Shown: positions 1 through 9,574, counted from the stretch's first letter. The stretch is 64,000 nucleotides of DNA from an uncultured Acidaminococcus sp. (GCA_900554515.1 USHN01000003.1:1-64000); one strand, 5' to 3'. The notes: generated by a model from the letters alone, not told the origin. Translations and numbers: made by a program.

Positions 1-56
1 GTCATTTGCATTGTACTACATTAGGATTTTTTCTCATAGCTATAAGCTTTCCGGAA

Positions 57-80
57 CCCCGCCACTATGGCGGGGTTTTC
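57..80 (+). terminator. Intrinsic terminator of an off-window gene
   Basis: The hairpin CCCCGCC-ACTAT-GGCGGGG is followed by TTTTC on the plus strand. It most likely ends a plus-strand gene lying left of the window. A minus-strand role is less likely because no T-run follows in that direction. Confidence 0.6.
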
Positions 81-93
81 AATTAACCAAAAA

Positions 94-122
94 CCGGGCT
101 GCAACACCACGTTGTAGCCCGG
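94..122 (-). terminator. Terminator of the OPT transporter gene
   Basis: On the minus strand, CCGGGCT and AGCCCGG arms (with inner CAAC/GTTG pairing) enclose a short loop and are followed by TTTTT. It starts about 15 bases after the stop codon of the OPT gene. A second GC-rich hairpin (ATCCGCC/GGCGGAT, 126-145) overlaps that stop codon. Confidence 0.7.
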
Positions 123-136
123 ACCGATCCGCCGCA

Positions 137-2029
137 TCAGGCGGATTTTTTTCTGCCTTTTAAGCAATAGAGATAAATCGTTACCACCAGGACGGCGAAG
201 AAGGCAATCCCCCCTGCATTGCCTAAGCTGATGCTCTTAGACATATCCGGGTTGATATTAAGAACGGCCAGAACTGCCAGCAAAATACCAACCAGGCCTT
301 CCCCGGCAATCAAACCGGAGCTGTAGAGAACACCACTTTGCATGCAGTTATTCTTTTCTTCTTCGTCAGCATATTTTCTGGTTTCAATAAAGCGCCGCAG
401 AACACCGCCCACCATAATCGGTGCAGACAGATGGATCGGCAGATACACGCCGATAGCAACAGCCAGTACTGGAATCCCCAGAATCCACATAGCAACAGAC
501 AGGAATACCCCGATGAGTACCAGGTTCCAGGGCAGGTTGCCCAGCATAACGCCTTCCACCACCATTTTCATCAATACGGCCTGCGGTGCTGGCAGTTCCT
601 GGGAGCCGTAGCCCCAAGCAGAATTCAGCAAATACATAATACCGCCAATGACAATCGCAGAGAAAACAACGCCGATGACTTCACCAATCTGCTGTTTTTT
701 CGGCGTAGCGCCTACCAAAAAGCCCGTCTTTAAGTCCTGGGAAATATCCCCGGCAATGGCAGCGATCACGCAGATAATCCCGCCGATAGAAATAGCAGTC
801 ATCATACCGGGAGCCCCGGTTGTTCCCGTATTTTTCAGCAGCATGGTGGAAATCAGCAGTGTTGCAATAGCCATCCCGGAAACAGGGTTATTGGAAGAAC
901 CAATCAGCCCTACCATACGAGAAGACACCGTTGCAAAGAAGAAACCGAAAATCGCAACCAGGAATGCGCCAAAAGCATTCAATGGGATAGAAGGAATCAG
1001 CCAGAGCGCCAGGATAATAAAGATAATTCCGCTGATCAGGGTCTTCATAGACAGATCCTGATCTGTACGCAAGGAAGATTCGCCCGTCGCGCCAAATCCT
1101 CCCACAGCATCCCGGAACGTGCGAATGATAAGTGGCAGGGATTCCAAAAGCCCAATGATCCCGCCGGTCAGCACCGCGCCAGCGCCAATATAGCGGATGT
1201 AGGTGCTCCACAGGGCAAAGGAGCCACCATCGGCCATGAGTTCTGCCACCGTTACCTTGGCAGGGAAAAGAACTGTGCTGCCGCCAAATACGGCAATCAT
1301 GGGCATGATGACGAGCCAGGAAAGGACGCCACCGGCAAACATATAAGAAGAGACCTTAAAACCACAAATATACCCTACACCTGCCAGCGCGGGCAGTACG
1401 TCCATCCCAATTCCAGCGCCGCCGTAGCTGGGTATTTCCGTATGGACTTCGCTGGGGAACAGTTTCAGCCCATCGGCAATAAATTTATAAACTGCTGCAA
1501 TCCCTAACCCGGCAAAAACGGTGGACGCTTTGGTCCCGCCTTCTTCCCCGGCAATAAGCACCTCAGCGCAAGCCTGTCCTTCCGGATAAGCCAGCACTCC
1601 ATGCTCTTTCACAATAAGTGCACGACGTAAGGGGATCATGAATAAAATCCCAAGGATACCGCCAAATAACGCAATCAGGCCAATTTCTATCATGGATGGT
1701 TCATTGGCCAGGCCTTCCTTAGCCCACATAAACAGCGCCGGAAGGGTAAAAATAGCACCGGCTGCCACAGATTCACCAGCACTGCCGATGGTCTGTACCA
1801 TATTATTTTCCAGAATAGAATCCCGTTTCAGGACGAACCGGATGATGCCCATACTGAGCACTGCCGCCGGAATGGAGGCAGAAATCGTCATGCCGACCCG
1901 TAAGCCCAGATACGCATTAGCCGCCCCAAAAACGATTGCCAGGATAGCCCCTAATACAACGGATACAACGGTCATCTCGGGAGCTACACGATCCGCCGGG
2001 ATGTAAGGATGAAACGTTCGATCTTCCAT
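137..2029 (-). CDS. OPT-family oligopeptide transporter
   Basis: This is a polytopic membrane protein of about 630 residues with many hydrophobic helices. It matches the prokaryotic OPT family, which imports oligopeptides or metal-chelate compounds, probably by proton symport. Recognisable segments include an N-terminal EMTVVSVVLGAILAIVFGAANAY-type helix, the GLRVGMTISASIPAAV loop, and the acidic-cytosolic AYPEGQACAEVLIAGEEGG segment near residue 160. An upstream in-frame Met exists, but the Met at 2029 is chosen because AGAGAGGTG lies about 9 bases before it and the extension has no such site. The gene stands alone, followed by its own terminator. Substrate cannot be read from the sequence. 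Confidence 0.88.
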   Translation of the reverse strand: MEDRTFHPYIPADRVAPEMTVVSVVLGAILAIVFGAANAYLGLRVGMTISASIPAAVLSMGIIRFVLKRDSILENNMVQTIGSAGESVAAGAIFTLPALFMWAKEGLANEPSMIEIGLIALFGGILGILFMIPLRRALIVKEHGVLAYPEGQACAEVLIAGEEGGTKASTVFAGLGIAAVYKFIADGLKLFPSEVHTEIPSYGGAGIGMDVLPALAGVGYICGFKVSSYMFAGGVLSWLVIMPMIAVFGGSTVLFPAKVTVAELMADGGSFALWSTYIRYIGAGAVLTGGIIGLLESLPLIIRTFRDAVGGFGATGESSLRTDQDLSMKTLISGIIFIILALWLIPSIPLNAFGAFLVAIFGFFFATVSSRMVGLIGSSNNPVSGMAIATLLISTMLLKNTGTTGAPGMMTAISIGGIICVIAAIAGDISQDLKTGFLVGATPKKQQIGEVIGVVFSAIVIGGIMYLLNSAWGYGSQELPAPQAVLMKMVVEGVMLGNLPWNLVLIGVFLSVAMWILGIPVLAVAIGVYLPIHLSAPIMVGGVLRRFIETRKYADEEEKNNCMQSGVLYSSGLIAGEGLVGILLAVLAVLNINPDMSKSISLGNAGGIAFFAVLVVTIYLYCLKGRKKSA

Positions 2030-2110
2030 GGTTACCCAACACCTCTCTTTGATCAAAACAACTTGCTGCACGATGAATTCTTTCGGCTATGATAAACGTG
2101 AGCTCCGATC

Positions 2111-2155
2111 CTGCAGCATAACGATTTGGCACAGTGCCCAATCAATATACTGCAG
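2111..2155. promoter_or_regulatory. 45-bp imperfect palindrome upstream of the OPT gene
   Basis: Two 22-base arms (2111-2132 and 2134-2155) mirror each other around position 2133. The outer CTGCAG, the middle GATT and the inner GGCAC match; about four positions mismatch. It lies between the end of pnp and the OPT start, about 80-125 bases upstream of that start, so an operator or RNA hairpin is possible. No clear promoter was found beside it. Confidence 0.35.
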
Positions 2156-2237
2156 GACTTCCCTTCAGGAGTCACGGAGATACTTTAACGGTAATGCACT
2201 AGAGACAAGCAGCAAACAAAACTTTTTGATCCAGAGA

Positions 2238-4313
2238 CTATTTTTGCAGGGCAGCTTTGCGAGACAGGTTCATCCGCCCTTTCGCATCAATTTCTACCAG
2301 TTTCACCACGATTTCGTCGCCAATATTCACCACATCTTCTACTTTGGCGACCCGTTCTTTGGCCAGCTGGGAAATATGTACCAGACCTTCATGACCCGGC
2401 ATAAATTCCACAAAAGCGCCAAAGTTCATAATCCGGGTAACCTTGCCGGTATAAATTTTACCGATTTCCGGTACGGCAGTAATCTCTTTAATGGTCTTAA
2501 TGGCGGCATCGGCGGCTTCGCTGTTAGCGGCAGCCACATACACCGTACCATCTTCCTCAATGTCAATCTGGGCACCGGAATCTTCCACGATCTTTTTGAT
2601 CATCTTGCCCCCCGGCCCGATTACATCTTTGATCTTGTCCGGATCAATATGGATGGTGGTAATCTTGGGTGCATACGGTTTCAGTTCTTTCCGCGGTTCA
2701 GGGATGCATTCCAGCATCTTTTGGAGAATAAAGGCACGGCCCTTTTTCGCTTGGGCCAAGGCAGCCTGAAGAATTTCTTTAGTCAGGCCGTCCACTTTAA
2801 TATCCATTTGAACAGCCGTAATCCCTTTAGAGGTACCCGCCACTTTAAAGTCCATATCTCCCAGTGCATCTTCCAGGCCCTGGATATCCGTCAGGATGGT
2901 GTAGTGTTCCCCTTCCTTAACGAGCCCCATGGCTACACCGGAAACAGGAGCTTTGATAGGAACACCGGCATCCATCAGGGACAAGGTGCTGGCGCACACG
3001 CTGGCCATGGAAGAAGAACCGTTACTTTCCAGCACTTCAGAAACCAGCCGGATAGCATAGGGGAATTCTTCTTCAGAAGGAATCACTGGCAGCAGCGCCC
3101 GTTCTGCCAAAGCGCCATGGCCAATTTCTCTGCGACCGGGACTGCGCAGCGGTTTGGTTTCTCCCACGCTGTAAGGCGGAAAATTATAGTGATGAATATA
3201 CCGTTTGGATACTTCCGTCCCCAGTCCATCCAAAGTCTGGGCTTCCCGCAGCGGAGCCAGCGCCAAGCAGTTCAGCACCTGGGTCTGCCCACGGGTGAAC
3301 AGGCTGCAGCCATGAGGCCGTGCCAACAGGCCCACTTCGCAACTAATCGGGCGGATTTCATCCAGTGCCCGGCCATCCGGACGGATCTTATCCACAGAAA
3401 TGGTATGGCGGACTACGGCTTTGATCAGTTTTTGGGTGATATATGCTACATCCACGCCGTTATCAGGATATTTCTCTGCGAAATGGGCAGCAATTTCTTC
3501 TTTGACTTCGTCCACCATTTTTTCCCGGTGTTTTTTATCCGCATCCATCAAAGCGGCTTTCAGTTTATCTTCCCCATAGGCTTTGATTTCTGCCACCAGT
3601 TCAGCAGGCGGTGTATAAACGGGCACTTCCATCTTGGGCTTGCCCACTTCTTTTTGAATACCTTCCTGCCATTCCACCAGTTTTTTGATTTCCCCATGGG
3701 CAAACCAGATGGCATCCAGCATCACTTCTTCAGAAACTTCCTTGGCGCCGGCTTCCACCATCAAAATGGCGTCTTTGGTCCCGGCCACGGCTAAATTCAG
3801 CAGGCTGACCTTTGCCTGTTCCACCGTGGGGTTGACAATAAACTGCCCGTCAATAAGACCCACGCGCACGCCGGCAATAGGGCCTTCAAAAGGAATATCG
3901 GAAATAGAAAGGGCAGCAGAGGCACCAATCATAGCCGGGATATCCGGCGCATTATCCGGATCCACAGAAACAGCGGTGCAAACGATCTGCACATCGTTGT
4001 GATAGCCTTCCGGGAACATGGGCCGGATGGGGCGGTCAATAAGGCGGCTGGTTAAAATCGCCGTTTCAGCAGGTCTGCCTTCCCGACGTAGAAATCCTCC
4101 GGGAATTTTTCCCACTGCATACATTTTTTCTTCAAAGTCCACTGTCAGCGGGAAGAAATCCACGCCTTCCCGGGGCGTATCGGTCCCCGTCACAGCGACT
4201 ACGACCGCTGTATCTCCATAACGGACCAGGACAGCTCCATTGGCCTGTTTGGCAATTTTGCCGGTCTCAATGGTGAGCGTCCGTCCCCCCAATTCTGTGC
4301 TAAAACTATGCAT
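2238..4313 (-). CDS. pnp: Polynucleotide phosphorylase
   Basis: PNPase degrades RNA 3'-to-5' phosphorolytically and is a core degradosome enzyme. The 691-residue product has two RNase PH domains, a KH domain (about 555-612, GxxG loop as GPGGKM near 566) and a C-terminal S1 domain (about 618-688, GKVTRIMNFGAFVEF). Length and domain order are typical. The start is the ATG at 4313, because AAGGAGGA lies 9 bases upstream; an in-frame GTG at 4322 abuts that Shine-Dalgarno sequence and is unlikely. rpsO, the usual neighbour, is not adjacent here; the upstream gene on this strand is sufU, separated by a strong terminator. Confidence 0.97.
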   Translation of the reverse strand: MHSFSTELGGRTLTIETGKIAKQANGAVLVRYGDTAVVVAVTGTDTPREGVDFFPLTVDFEEKMYAVGKIPGGFLRREGRPAETAILTSRLIDRPIRPMFPEGYHNDVQIVCTAVSVDPDNAPDIPAMIGASAALSISDIPFEGPIAGVRVGLIDGQFIVNPTVEQAKVSLLNLAVAGTKDAILMVEAGAKEVSEEVMLDAIWFAHGEIKKLVEWQEGIQKEVGKPKMEVPVYTPPAELVAEIKAYGEDKLKAALMDADKKHREKMVDEVKEEIAAHFAEKYPDNGVDVAYITQKLIKAVVRHTISVDKIRPDGRALDEIRPISCEVGLLARPHGCSLFTRGQTQVLNCLALAPLREAQTLDGLGTEVSKRYIHHYNFPPYSVGETKPLRSPGRREIGHGALAERALLPVIPSEEEFPYAIRLVSEVLESNGSSSMASVCASTLSLMDAGVPIKAPVSGVAMGLVKEGEHYTILTDIQGLEDALGDMDFKVAGTSKGITAVQMDIKVDGLTKEILQAALAQAKKGRAFILQKMLECIPEPRKELKPYAPKITTIHIDPDKIKDVIGPGGKMIKKIVEDSGAQIDIEEDGTVYVAAANSEAADAAIKTIKEITAVPEIGKIYTGKVTRIMNFGAFVEFMPGHEGLVHISQLAKERVAKVEDVVNIGDEIVVKLVEIDAKGRMNLSRKAALQK

Positions 4314-4373
4314 CCTCTGCACTCCTCCTTATTCTACACTATACTTGTACGTGTAAATTATACTACAGCAGGT

Positions 4374-4408
4374 AAAAAAAAACCACGAAAAAGCACGCTT
4401 TTTCGCGG
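4374..4408 (-). terminator. Terminator of the suf operon
   Basis: Arms CGAAAAAG (4386-4393) and CTTTTTCG (4398-4405), with flanking CC/GG, form a hairpin. On the minus strand it is followed by nine T residues (4374-4382). It separates sufU from pnp. Confidence 0.85.
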
Positions 4409-4443
4409 TTTTCATTTTTTGTGCTACGGAAAAAACTGTTATC

Positions 4444-4899
4444 TTACTTTTTCTCTGCGCCTGCTACCCCTTCTTTTTCCAAGGCAGCTTTCATTGTATG
4501 CCAGGCCAATAGGGCACATTTTACCCGGGCGGGCATATTGGAAATCCCTTTGAGGGCAATTGCTTCGTCCAGTTCTTCCAGTTTGGCATCGTCGGTTTCT
4601 TCCCGGCGGATCATAGAAATAAACAGATTGAGCAGGTGTTCTGCTTCCTCTACGGTCTTGCCACGAATCAGGTCGATCATAATATCCGTGGACGCCTGGC
4701 TGATGGCACAACCATGCCCTGTATACGCCGCATCTTTGATGACACCGTTTTCAATATTTGCCTGCAAGGTGATATCATCCCCGCAGCTGGGGTTGTGCCC
4801 GTGCTCCTGCAGATTGTGCGGGTCAAGCAAGTGCTTGTTAAGCTGGTCCTGGTTATGTTCCAGGATCACATCACTATATAGCTGTTGTAAGTCTTCCAT
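4444..4899 (-). CDS. sufU: SufU iron-sulfur scaffold / zinc-dependent sulfurtransferase
   Basis: SufU accepts sulfur from SufS and passes it to the SufBCD scaffold. The 151-residue protein shows the family's metal/sulfur ligands: Cys39 and Asp41 in HNPSCGDD, Cys64 in GHGCAISQAS, and Cys128 in KCALLAW. The insert between the second and third ligands typical of SufU (as opposed to IscU) is present. It is the last gene of the operon sufC-sufB-sufD-sufS-sufU, 16 bases after sufS, with GGGGGAG before the ATG. A strong terminator follows. Confidence 0.95.
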   Translation of the reverse strand: MEDLQQLYSDVILEHNQDQLNKHLLDPHNLQEHGHNPSCGDDITLQANIENGVIKDAAYTGHGCAISQASTDIMIDLIRGKTVEEAEHLLNLFISMIRREETDDAKLEELDEAIALKGISNMPARVKCALLAWHTMKAALEKEGVAGAEKK

Positions 4900-4915
4900 G
4901 TTACTCCCCCGTCCT

Positions 4916-6136
4916 TTAGTCCTTAAAGCCCATGACTTTCCGCACTTCCGGCAGTTTGGACAGGAAATAGTCCACTTCTTCCAGTGTGTTGTAGATATAG
5001 AAACTGATCCGGTTGGATGCTTCTACATGAAGGTGTGCCCCCAAAGGCTGTGCACAGTGATGCCCGCTGCGGATGGCAATCCCGAAACTATCCAGAATGG
5101 TTGCCGCATCATGGGGATGCACGCCATCAATGGTAAAGGAAATCACGCCAGTCTTTTCGGCAGGATCCGTGGATCCCAAAAGATTGATGTGCGGGATTTT
5201 CTTCATGCCTTCCAGGCAGCGTTCTACCAAAGTATGTTCGTGTGCCGTCACGGCATCCATGCCCAGATCGGTCAGATAGTCAATCGCCGCATGGAGCATA
5301 ACAGCGCCTTCCACGTTCTGGGAACCGGCCTCAAATTTATAGGGTAGCTCGTTAAATGTGGTGGTTTGTTCTTGCACATATTCAATCATGTCGCCGCCCA
5401 TAAGGAACGGTTCCATGGCAGAAAGGAGCTCCTTTTTACCGTATACTACGCCGGTACCGGTGGACCCCAGCATTTTATGCCCGGAGAACACAAAGAAGTC
5501 GCAGTCCAGATCCTGTACGTCCGTTACCCCATGGGGGGCGGACTGTGCTCCATCTACAATGGCAATGGCACCTACGTCGTGGGCCCGCTTCACCAGCTCT
5601 TTCACCGGGCGATGCATGCCAAGTACGTTGGATACGGCAGCAAAGGAAACGATTTTGGTGTTTTTATCGATTTTCGCCAGGTCTTCTTCCGTAAAATGGC
5701 CCTGGGCATCCAGATACATATAAACCAGTTTGGCACCTGTCCTGCGGCAGACCCGTTGCCAAGGCACTAAGTTGGAATGGTGCTCGGAAATAGGGATAAC
5801 GATAGTATCACCAGGCTTTAGCCGTGGTTCCGCATAGCTGCGGGCAATCAGGTTCAGCCCTTCCGTGCTGTTGCGTACAAACACCACTTCTTCAAAGTAT
5901 TTGGCGTTGATAAATTTTTGAACGGCGCTACGGGCTTCATCATAAATCTGCCCGGCTTCAATGGACAGCACATGGGCACCCCGATGGGGATTGCCATTGT
6001 GATGTTCCAGGTAGTCACTGAGTGCATAAATCACCTGCACCGGTTTCTGGGTAGTGGCTGCATTATCAAAATAAACCAGTTTATGCCCGTTATGGATCTT
6101 ATTCAAGATCGGGAAATCTCTGCGTACATTTCTCAT
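4916..6136 (-). CDS. sufS: SufS cysteine desulfurase
   Basis: This PLP enzyme converts cysteine to alanine and holds the sulfur as a persulfide for SufU. In the 406-residue product, Lys221 in SGHKMLG is the PLP lysine and Cys361 in RSGHHCAQP the persulfide cysteine; the residues are visible and the assignments come from the family. A longer frame reaches 6214, but the ATG at 6136 is chosen because GAAAGGAAAT precedes it and the protein then starts as class-II desulfurases do. The start lies inside the end of sufD (38-base overlap), which suggests coupled translation. Confidence 0.96.
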   Translation of the reverse strand: MRNVRRDFPILNKIHNGHKLVYFDNAATTQKPVQVIYALSDYLEHHNGNPHRGAHVLSIEAGQIYDEARSAVQKFINAKYFEEVVFVRNSTEGLNLIARSYAEPRLKPGDTIVIPISEHHSNLVPWQRVCRRTGAKLVYMYLDAQGHFTEEDLAKIDKNTKIVSFAAVSNVLGMHRPVKELVKRAHDVGAIAIVDGAQSAPHGVTDVQDLDCDFFVFSGHKMLGSTGTGVVYGKKELLSAMEPFLMGGDMIEYVQEQTTTFNELPYKFEAGSQNVEGAVMLHAAIDYLTDLGMDAVTAHEHTLVERCLEGMKKIPHINLLGSTDPAEKTGVISFTIDGVHPHDAATILDSFGIAIRSGHHCAQPLGAHLHVEASNRISFYIYNTLEEVDYFLSKLPEVRKVMGFKD

Positions 6137-7223
6137 TGCAATTTCCTTTCTGACGGCAGAACTGCATCTTGGTACGTACAGCCTGGAGCGCCCTGTTTTC
6201 CAAGTTTTCGTCACCCAGCTGATCTATCACCGGACGAATCCGGCTCTCCACTATAATCAGTTGGGCCCCCTCTTTATTAAAGCCACGGCTCATGAGGTAA
6301 AACAACATATCATCGTCAATCTGTCCGCTGCTGGAGGCATGATTGCCCACCACATCGTCCTCTTTGCACAAAAGCAGAGGTACGGACAGGGAATGCACCC
6401 CTTTGTTTAACAGCAGGCAGTTATCTGCTTCACTGCCTTCGGCTTTTTTGCTGCCCCGGAGGAAATCAATGGTTCCCTTAAAGATCTTCTTACTGGTGCC
6501 CATGAGCGCTCCGGTGGTCAAAATATCCGTATTGGTTTTACAGCCCCGGGTTTGTACCCAATAGGTAAAATCAAAGAGCTGATCCTCGCTGCCCAGGTAC
6601 ATTCCCTGGTTTTCGAATTTGCTTTTGTCATGGTCCAAATTGTCATGGGTATACTGCAAAACTTCATGACCGCCGATTTCTGCATTGACGAATTTGATGT
6701 GGGCCTTTTCCCCTTCATTGGTCAAGCGCTGGTCAATATGGCGAACTTTCGGTCCATGGAGCTGCACCTTGCTGATCTGGATCCTGGCGCCATCTTCTGC
6801 TGTAATCACCTGGAGTAGATTCATCAGGCCCTCATCCACATCCCCATCAAACAGCTCGTAAATATGGAGAGTACTGTTTTTCCCAGCAATGACATGCAGA
6901 TAGCCCACCAGCTGGGGCACCTTTTCCGTAAGGCTGTAGGTAAGCCACACGGAAGCATTGCCGCCTTCTGGAACTGTCACGGCACAGTTGCAGTTACCGC
7001 CTTTCCTGGCAGCTTCCAGCGCTTCCGGGCTGGCTCCTTTAAAGTCGCCCAAAGCAGGCAGCGTTTCCTGCAGACCGGTCGTGACTTCTGCCTGGCCTTC
7101 ATGCCGTTCTTCTATAGTTGCCGGCTGTAACGCAGAAGGTGCTTCTGCCGGCAACGCAGTATGGTTCAGTCGCACAAAGCGAAAGGTCGGGCGGGGAAGT
7201 TCATTAAATTGTTCTTTTTCCAT
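6099..7223 (-). CDS. sufD: SufD Fe-S assembly protein
   Basis: SufD pairs with SufB and the ATPase SufC to build and transfer Fe-S clusters. The 374-residue sequence has the SufBD core, including the C-terminal segments GNHASSSGQIDDDMLFYLMSRG and a conserved EARRL-like helix equivalent. It sits between sufB (14-base gap) and sufS (38-base overlap). GGGAGG precedes the ATG. The extreme C-terminus (Cys-rich, MQFCRQKGNCNEKC) overlaps the sufS start and is unusual for SufD; it is not a known motif. Confidence 0.93.
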   Translation of the reverse strand: MEKEQFNELPRPTFRFVRLNHTALPAEAPSALQPATIEERHEGQAEVTTGLQETLPALGDFKGASPEALEAARKGGNCNCAVTVPEGGNASVWLTYSLTEKVPQLVGYLHVIAGKNSTLHIYELFDGDVDEGLMNLLQVITAEDGARIQISKVQLHGPKVRHIDQRLTNEGEKAHIKFVNAEIGGHEVLQYTHDNLDHDKSKFENQGMYLGSEDQLFDFTYWVQTRGCKTNTDILTTGALMGTSKKIFKGTIDFLRGSKKAEGSEADNCLLLNKGVHSLSVPLLLCKEDDVVGNHASSSGQIDDDMLFYLMSRGFNKEGAQLIIVESRIRPVIDQLGDENLENRALQAVRTKMQFCRQKGNCNEKCTQRFPDLE

Positions 7224-7237
7224 TGCTTCCGCCTCCC

Positions 7238-8698
7238 TTACATGGAACCTTTCAGTTCCAGATTGATCAAATTATTCATTTCTACGGCATATTCCAGCGG
7301 CAACGCCTTGGAGACCGGTTCCACAAAGCCCCGTACCAGCATGGCCCGTGCTTCGTCTTCACTGAGGCCCCGGCTCATCAGGTAAAAGATGGCTTCATCG
7401 CTGATCCGGCCAATTTTTGCTTCATGGCCCAGATCCACATTGTCGTTTTTAATGACAATGGCAGGAATGGTATCGGATTGGGATTGTTCGTCCAGCATCA
7501 GGGATTCGCAGCTGACATTGCATTTGGCTCCTTCTGCCTTTTCCCCGATTTCCACGCTGCTGCGGTAAATGCACACGCCGCCATCCTTGGAGATGGATTT
7601 GGAATTGATATTGCTGGTCGTCCCGGGCGCGTTGTGCACGACTTTGGCTCCCGTATCCAGATACTGTCCCTTACCGGCAAAGGTAACGCCTGTAAATTCG
7701 CAATGGGCTCCTTCTCCATTGAGAATGCTCATAGGATACAGGCAGGACGTATGGGAACCAAATGACCCGGTCACCCAGTTAATGGTGCCTCTGGCACCCA
7801 CAATGGCCCGCTTGGTGTTCATGTTGTACATGTTTTTGGACCAGTTTTCGATGGTGGAATAGGTCAGTGTAGCATCGTCTTCAATAAACAATTCCACGCT
7901 GCCGGCGTGCAGGTTCGCCACGTTGTAGCGGGGCGCACTGCATCCTTCAATAAAGTGGACCTTGGCCCCTTTTTTCACGATAATCAGCGTATGTTCGAAC
8001 TGGCCGGCTCCCGGCGCATTCAAGCGGAAATAGCTCTGCAGGGGGATAGAAACGTCCACCCCTTCCGGAACATACACGAAACTGCCCCCGGACCATACAG
8101 CACCATGCAGCGCCGCAAACTTGTGATCCGTAGGAGGAATCAGCTTCTGGAAATATTGCCGTACAATATCCGGATATTGCTTCACCGCCGTATCAAAGTC
8201 CGTATAAATAACGCCCTGCTTTACCAGGTCTTCCTGGATGCTGTGGTACACCACTTCGGAATCGTACTGGGCACCCACACCGGACAGTGACGTTTTTTCC
8301 GCTTCCGGAATGCCCAACCGGTCAAAGGTATCTTTGATATCATCGGGCACATCATCCCAGCTGGCTTTCATCTGGGCGTGGGGACGCACATAGGTAATAA
8401 TATTATCCATGTCCAGACCGCTGATATCGGGCCCCCAGACCGGGTAATCGATCTTATTATAAATCGCCAGCGAACGCAGCCTTGCGTCCAGCATCCACTT
8501 TGGTTCCTGCTTTTGGGCAGAAATTTCCTCCACAATGGCGGGTGTCAGACCTGCCTGCGTACGGTAGTCGTAGGTAAATTCTTTTTTAAAGTCGTACATA
8601 TTGCCGAAATCGGTCAGGGAATTGATTTTGTCCCGTTCCGTTTCCAGCTCATTTTCGTCGTCCCTAATGGGTACGGACGCTTTTTCTTTATCGCTCAT
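7238..8698 (-). CDS. sufB: SufB Fe-S cluster scaffold
   Basis: SufB is the main scaffold subunit of the SufBC2D complex. The 486-residue product has normal family length and the conserved SufB segments: the N-terminal YDFKKEFTYDYRTQ region, VWSGGSFVYVPEGV, IEGCSAPRY with its conserved Cys, and the C-terminal LGHEAKIGRISDEAIFYLMSRG. It is followed by sufD and preceded by sufC. The Shine-Dalgarno sequence is modest (CAGGTGA). Identification is secure. Confidence 0.97.
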   Translation of the reverse strand: MSDKEKASVPIRDDENELETERDKINSLTDFGNMYDFKKEFTYDYRTQAGLTPAIVEEISAQKQEPKWMLDARLRSLAIYNKIDYPVWGPDISGLDMDNIITYVRPHAQMKASWDDVPDDIKDTFDRLGIPEAEKTSLSGVGAQYDSEVVYHSIQEDLVKQGVIYTDFDTAVKQYPDIVRQYFQKLIPPTDHKFAALHGAVWSGGSFVYVPEGVDVSIPLQSYFRLNAPGAGQFEHTLIIVKKGAKVHFIEGCSAPRYNVANLHAGSVELFIEDDATLTYSTIENWSKNMYNMNTKRAIVGARGTINWVTGSFGSHTSCLYPMSILNGEGAHCEFTGVTFAGKGQYLDTGAKVVHNAPGTTSNINSKSISKDGGVCIYRSSVEIGEKAEGAKCNVSCESLMLDEQSQSDTIPAIVIKNDNVDLGHEAKIGRISDEAIFYLMSRGLSEDEARAMLVRGFVEPVSKALPLEYAVEMNNLINLELKGSM

Positions 8699-8710
8699 GG
8701 TTTCACCTGC

Positions 8711-9454
8711 TTACGCTTTTTTAAACGCTTCGTACCCGTTCTTTTCAATTTCCTGAATCAGGGAAGCGTCTCCGGTTTTAACAATCTGTCCATCAATCAG
8801 GATATGGACTACATCCGGATGAAGCCGTTGGAGAATTTCGCTATGGTGGGTAATGATCAGCAAGGAATTATTGGCAGTATGGTACTGGTTCACGGCTTCG
8901 GAAACAATCCGCACCGCATCCACATCCAGCCCGGAATCAATTTCATCCAGCATGGTGAGTTTAGGATCCAGCATGGTCATTTGCAGAATTTCCGCTTTTT
9001 TCCGCTCGCCGCCGGAAAACCCATCATTGACATAGCGGTCTGCATAGCTCCGGTTCATGGACAGGGTATCCATCACGGCATGCAGTTTTTTTCTAAAAAG
9101 CATAATCCGCTGTTTTTCGCCCGTAATGGTGTTTCTCGCGTTGCGGATGAAATTTTCTACCGTAATCCCCTGCACAGAAATAGGGGACTGGAAGGCCATG
9201 AAAATCCCGGCTTTTGCCCGTTCATTAACCGGCGCAGCCGTAATATCCTTCCCCTCAAAATAAATATGTCCGCTGGTAACGGTAAATTTAGGATTGCCCA
9301 TAATGGCATTAAACAGCGTGGACTTTCCGGCCCCGTTGGATCCCATGATGACATGGACTTCTCCCTTATGCACCACCAGATCAATCCCTTTCAGGATTTC
9401 TTTCCCCTCTACGGCCAATCTCAGGCCTTCTACCCGCAGTAATTCTTCACTCAT
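8711..9454 (-). CDS. sufC: SufC ABC-type ATPase
   Basis: SufC is the soluble ABC ATPase of the SufBCD complex. Walker A (GSNGAGKST, residues 38-46), the signature FSGGERKKAE and Walker B with MLDEIDSGLDVDA are all visible in 247 residues. It is the first gene of the suf operon, 12 bases before sufB. GGAGAG precedes the ATG. A small hairpin, CGCAGG/CCTGCG, lies immediately upstream of the ribosome binding site and its loop carries a second GGAGGA. Confidence 0.97.
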   Translation of the reverse strand: MSEELLRVEGLRLAVEGKEILKGIDLVVHKGEVHVIMGSNGAGKSTLFNAIMGNPKFTVTSGHIYFEGKDITAAPVNERAKAGIFMAFQSPISVQGITVENFIRNARNTITGEKQRIMLFRKKLHAVMDTLSMNRSYADRYVNDGFSGGERKKAEILQMTMLDPKLTMLDEIDSGLDVDAVRIVSEAVNQYHTANNSLLIITHHSEILQRLHPDVVHILIDGQIVKTGDASLIQEIEKNGYEAFKKA

Positions 9455-9493
9455 GTGACTTCTCTCCTATCCGCAGGCTCCTCCGTCCTGCGA

Positions 9494-9574
9494 TTAAAAT
9501 GGTACTGCTTGTTGTATGTCTCCCGCTTTCGCCATTTCCTGCGCAATGGAAGCTGGCAATCCCGGGGAACGCAT
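9494..9574 (-). CDS. Candidate 26-residue ORF in the suf leader
   Basis: Within the suf leader there is an ATG (9574) followed by 25 sense codons and TAA (9494-9496). The predicted peptide starts MRSPGLPAS and ends AGDIQQAVPF. Only a weak AGAAG site precedes the ATG. It ends 40 bases before sufC and lies after the predicted promoter, so it would be on the suf mRNA. It could be a regulatory upstream ORF or a chance frame. No cysteine is present, which argues against cysteine-dependent attenuation by stalling. Confidence 0.3.
   Translation of the reverse strand: MRSPGLPASIAQEMAKAGDIQQAVPF

Noticed and set aside
2028..3794. 588-codon frame on the plus strand
   Set aside because: It is antisense to pnp, has His/Phe-rich shadow composition, no ribosome site and no family features.
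8378..9442. 354-codon plus-strand frame
   Set aside because: Antisense to sufB/sufC and shows no recognisable protein features.
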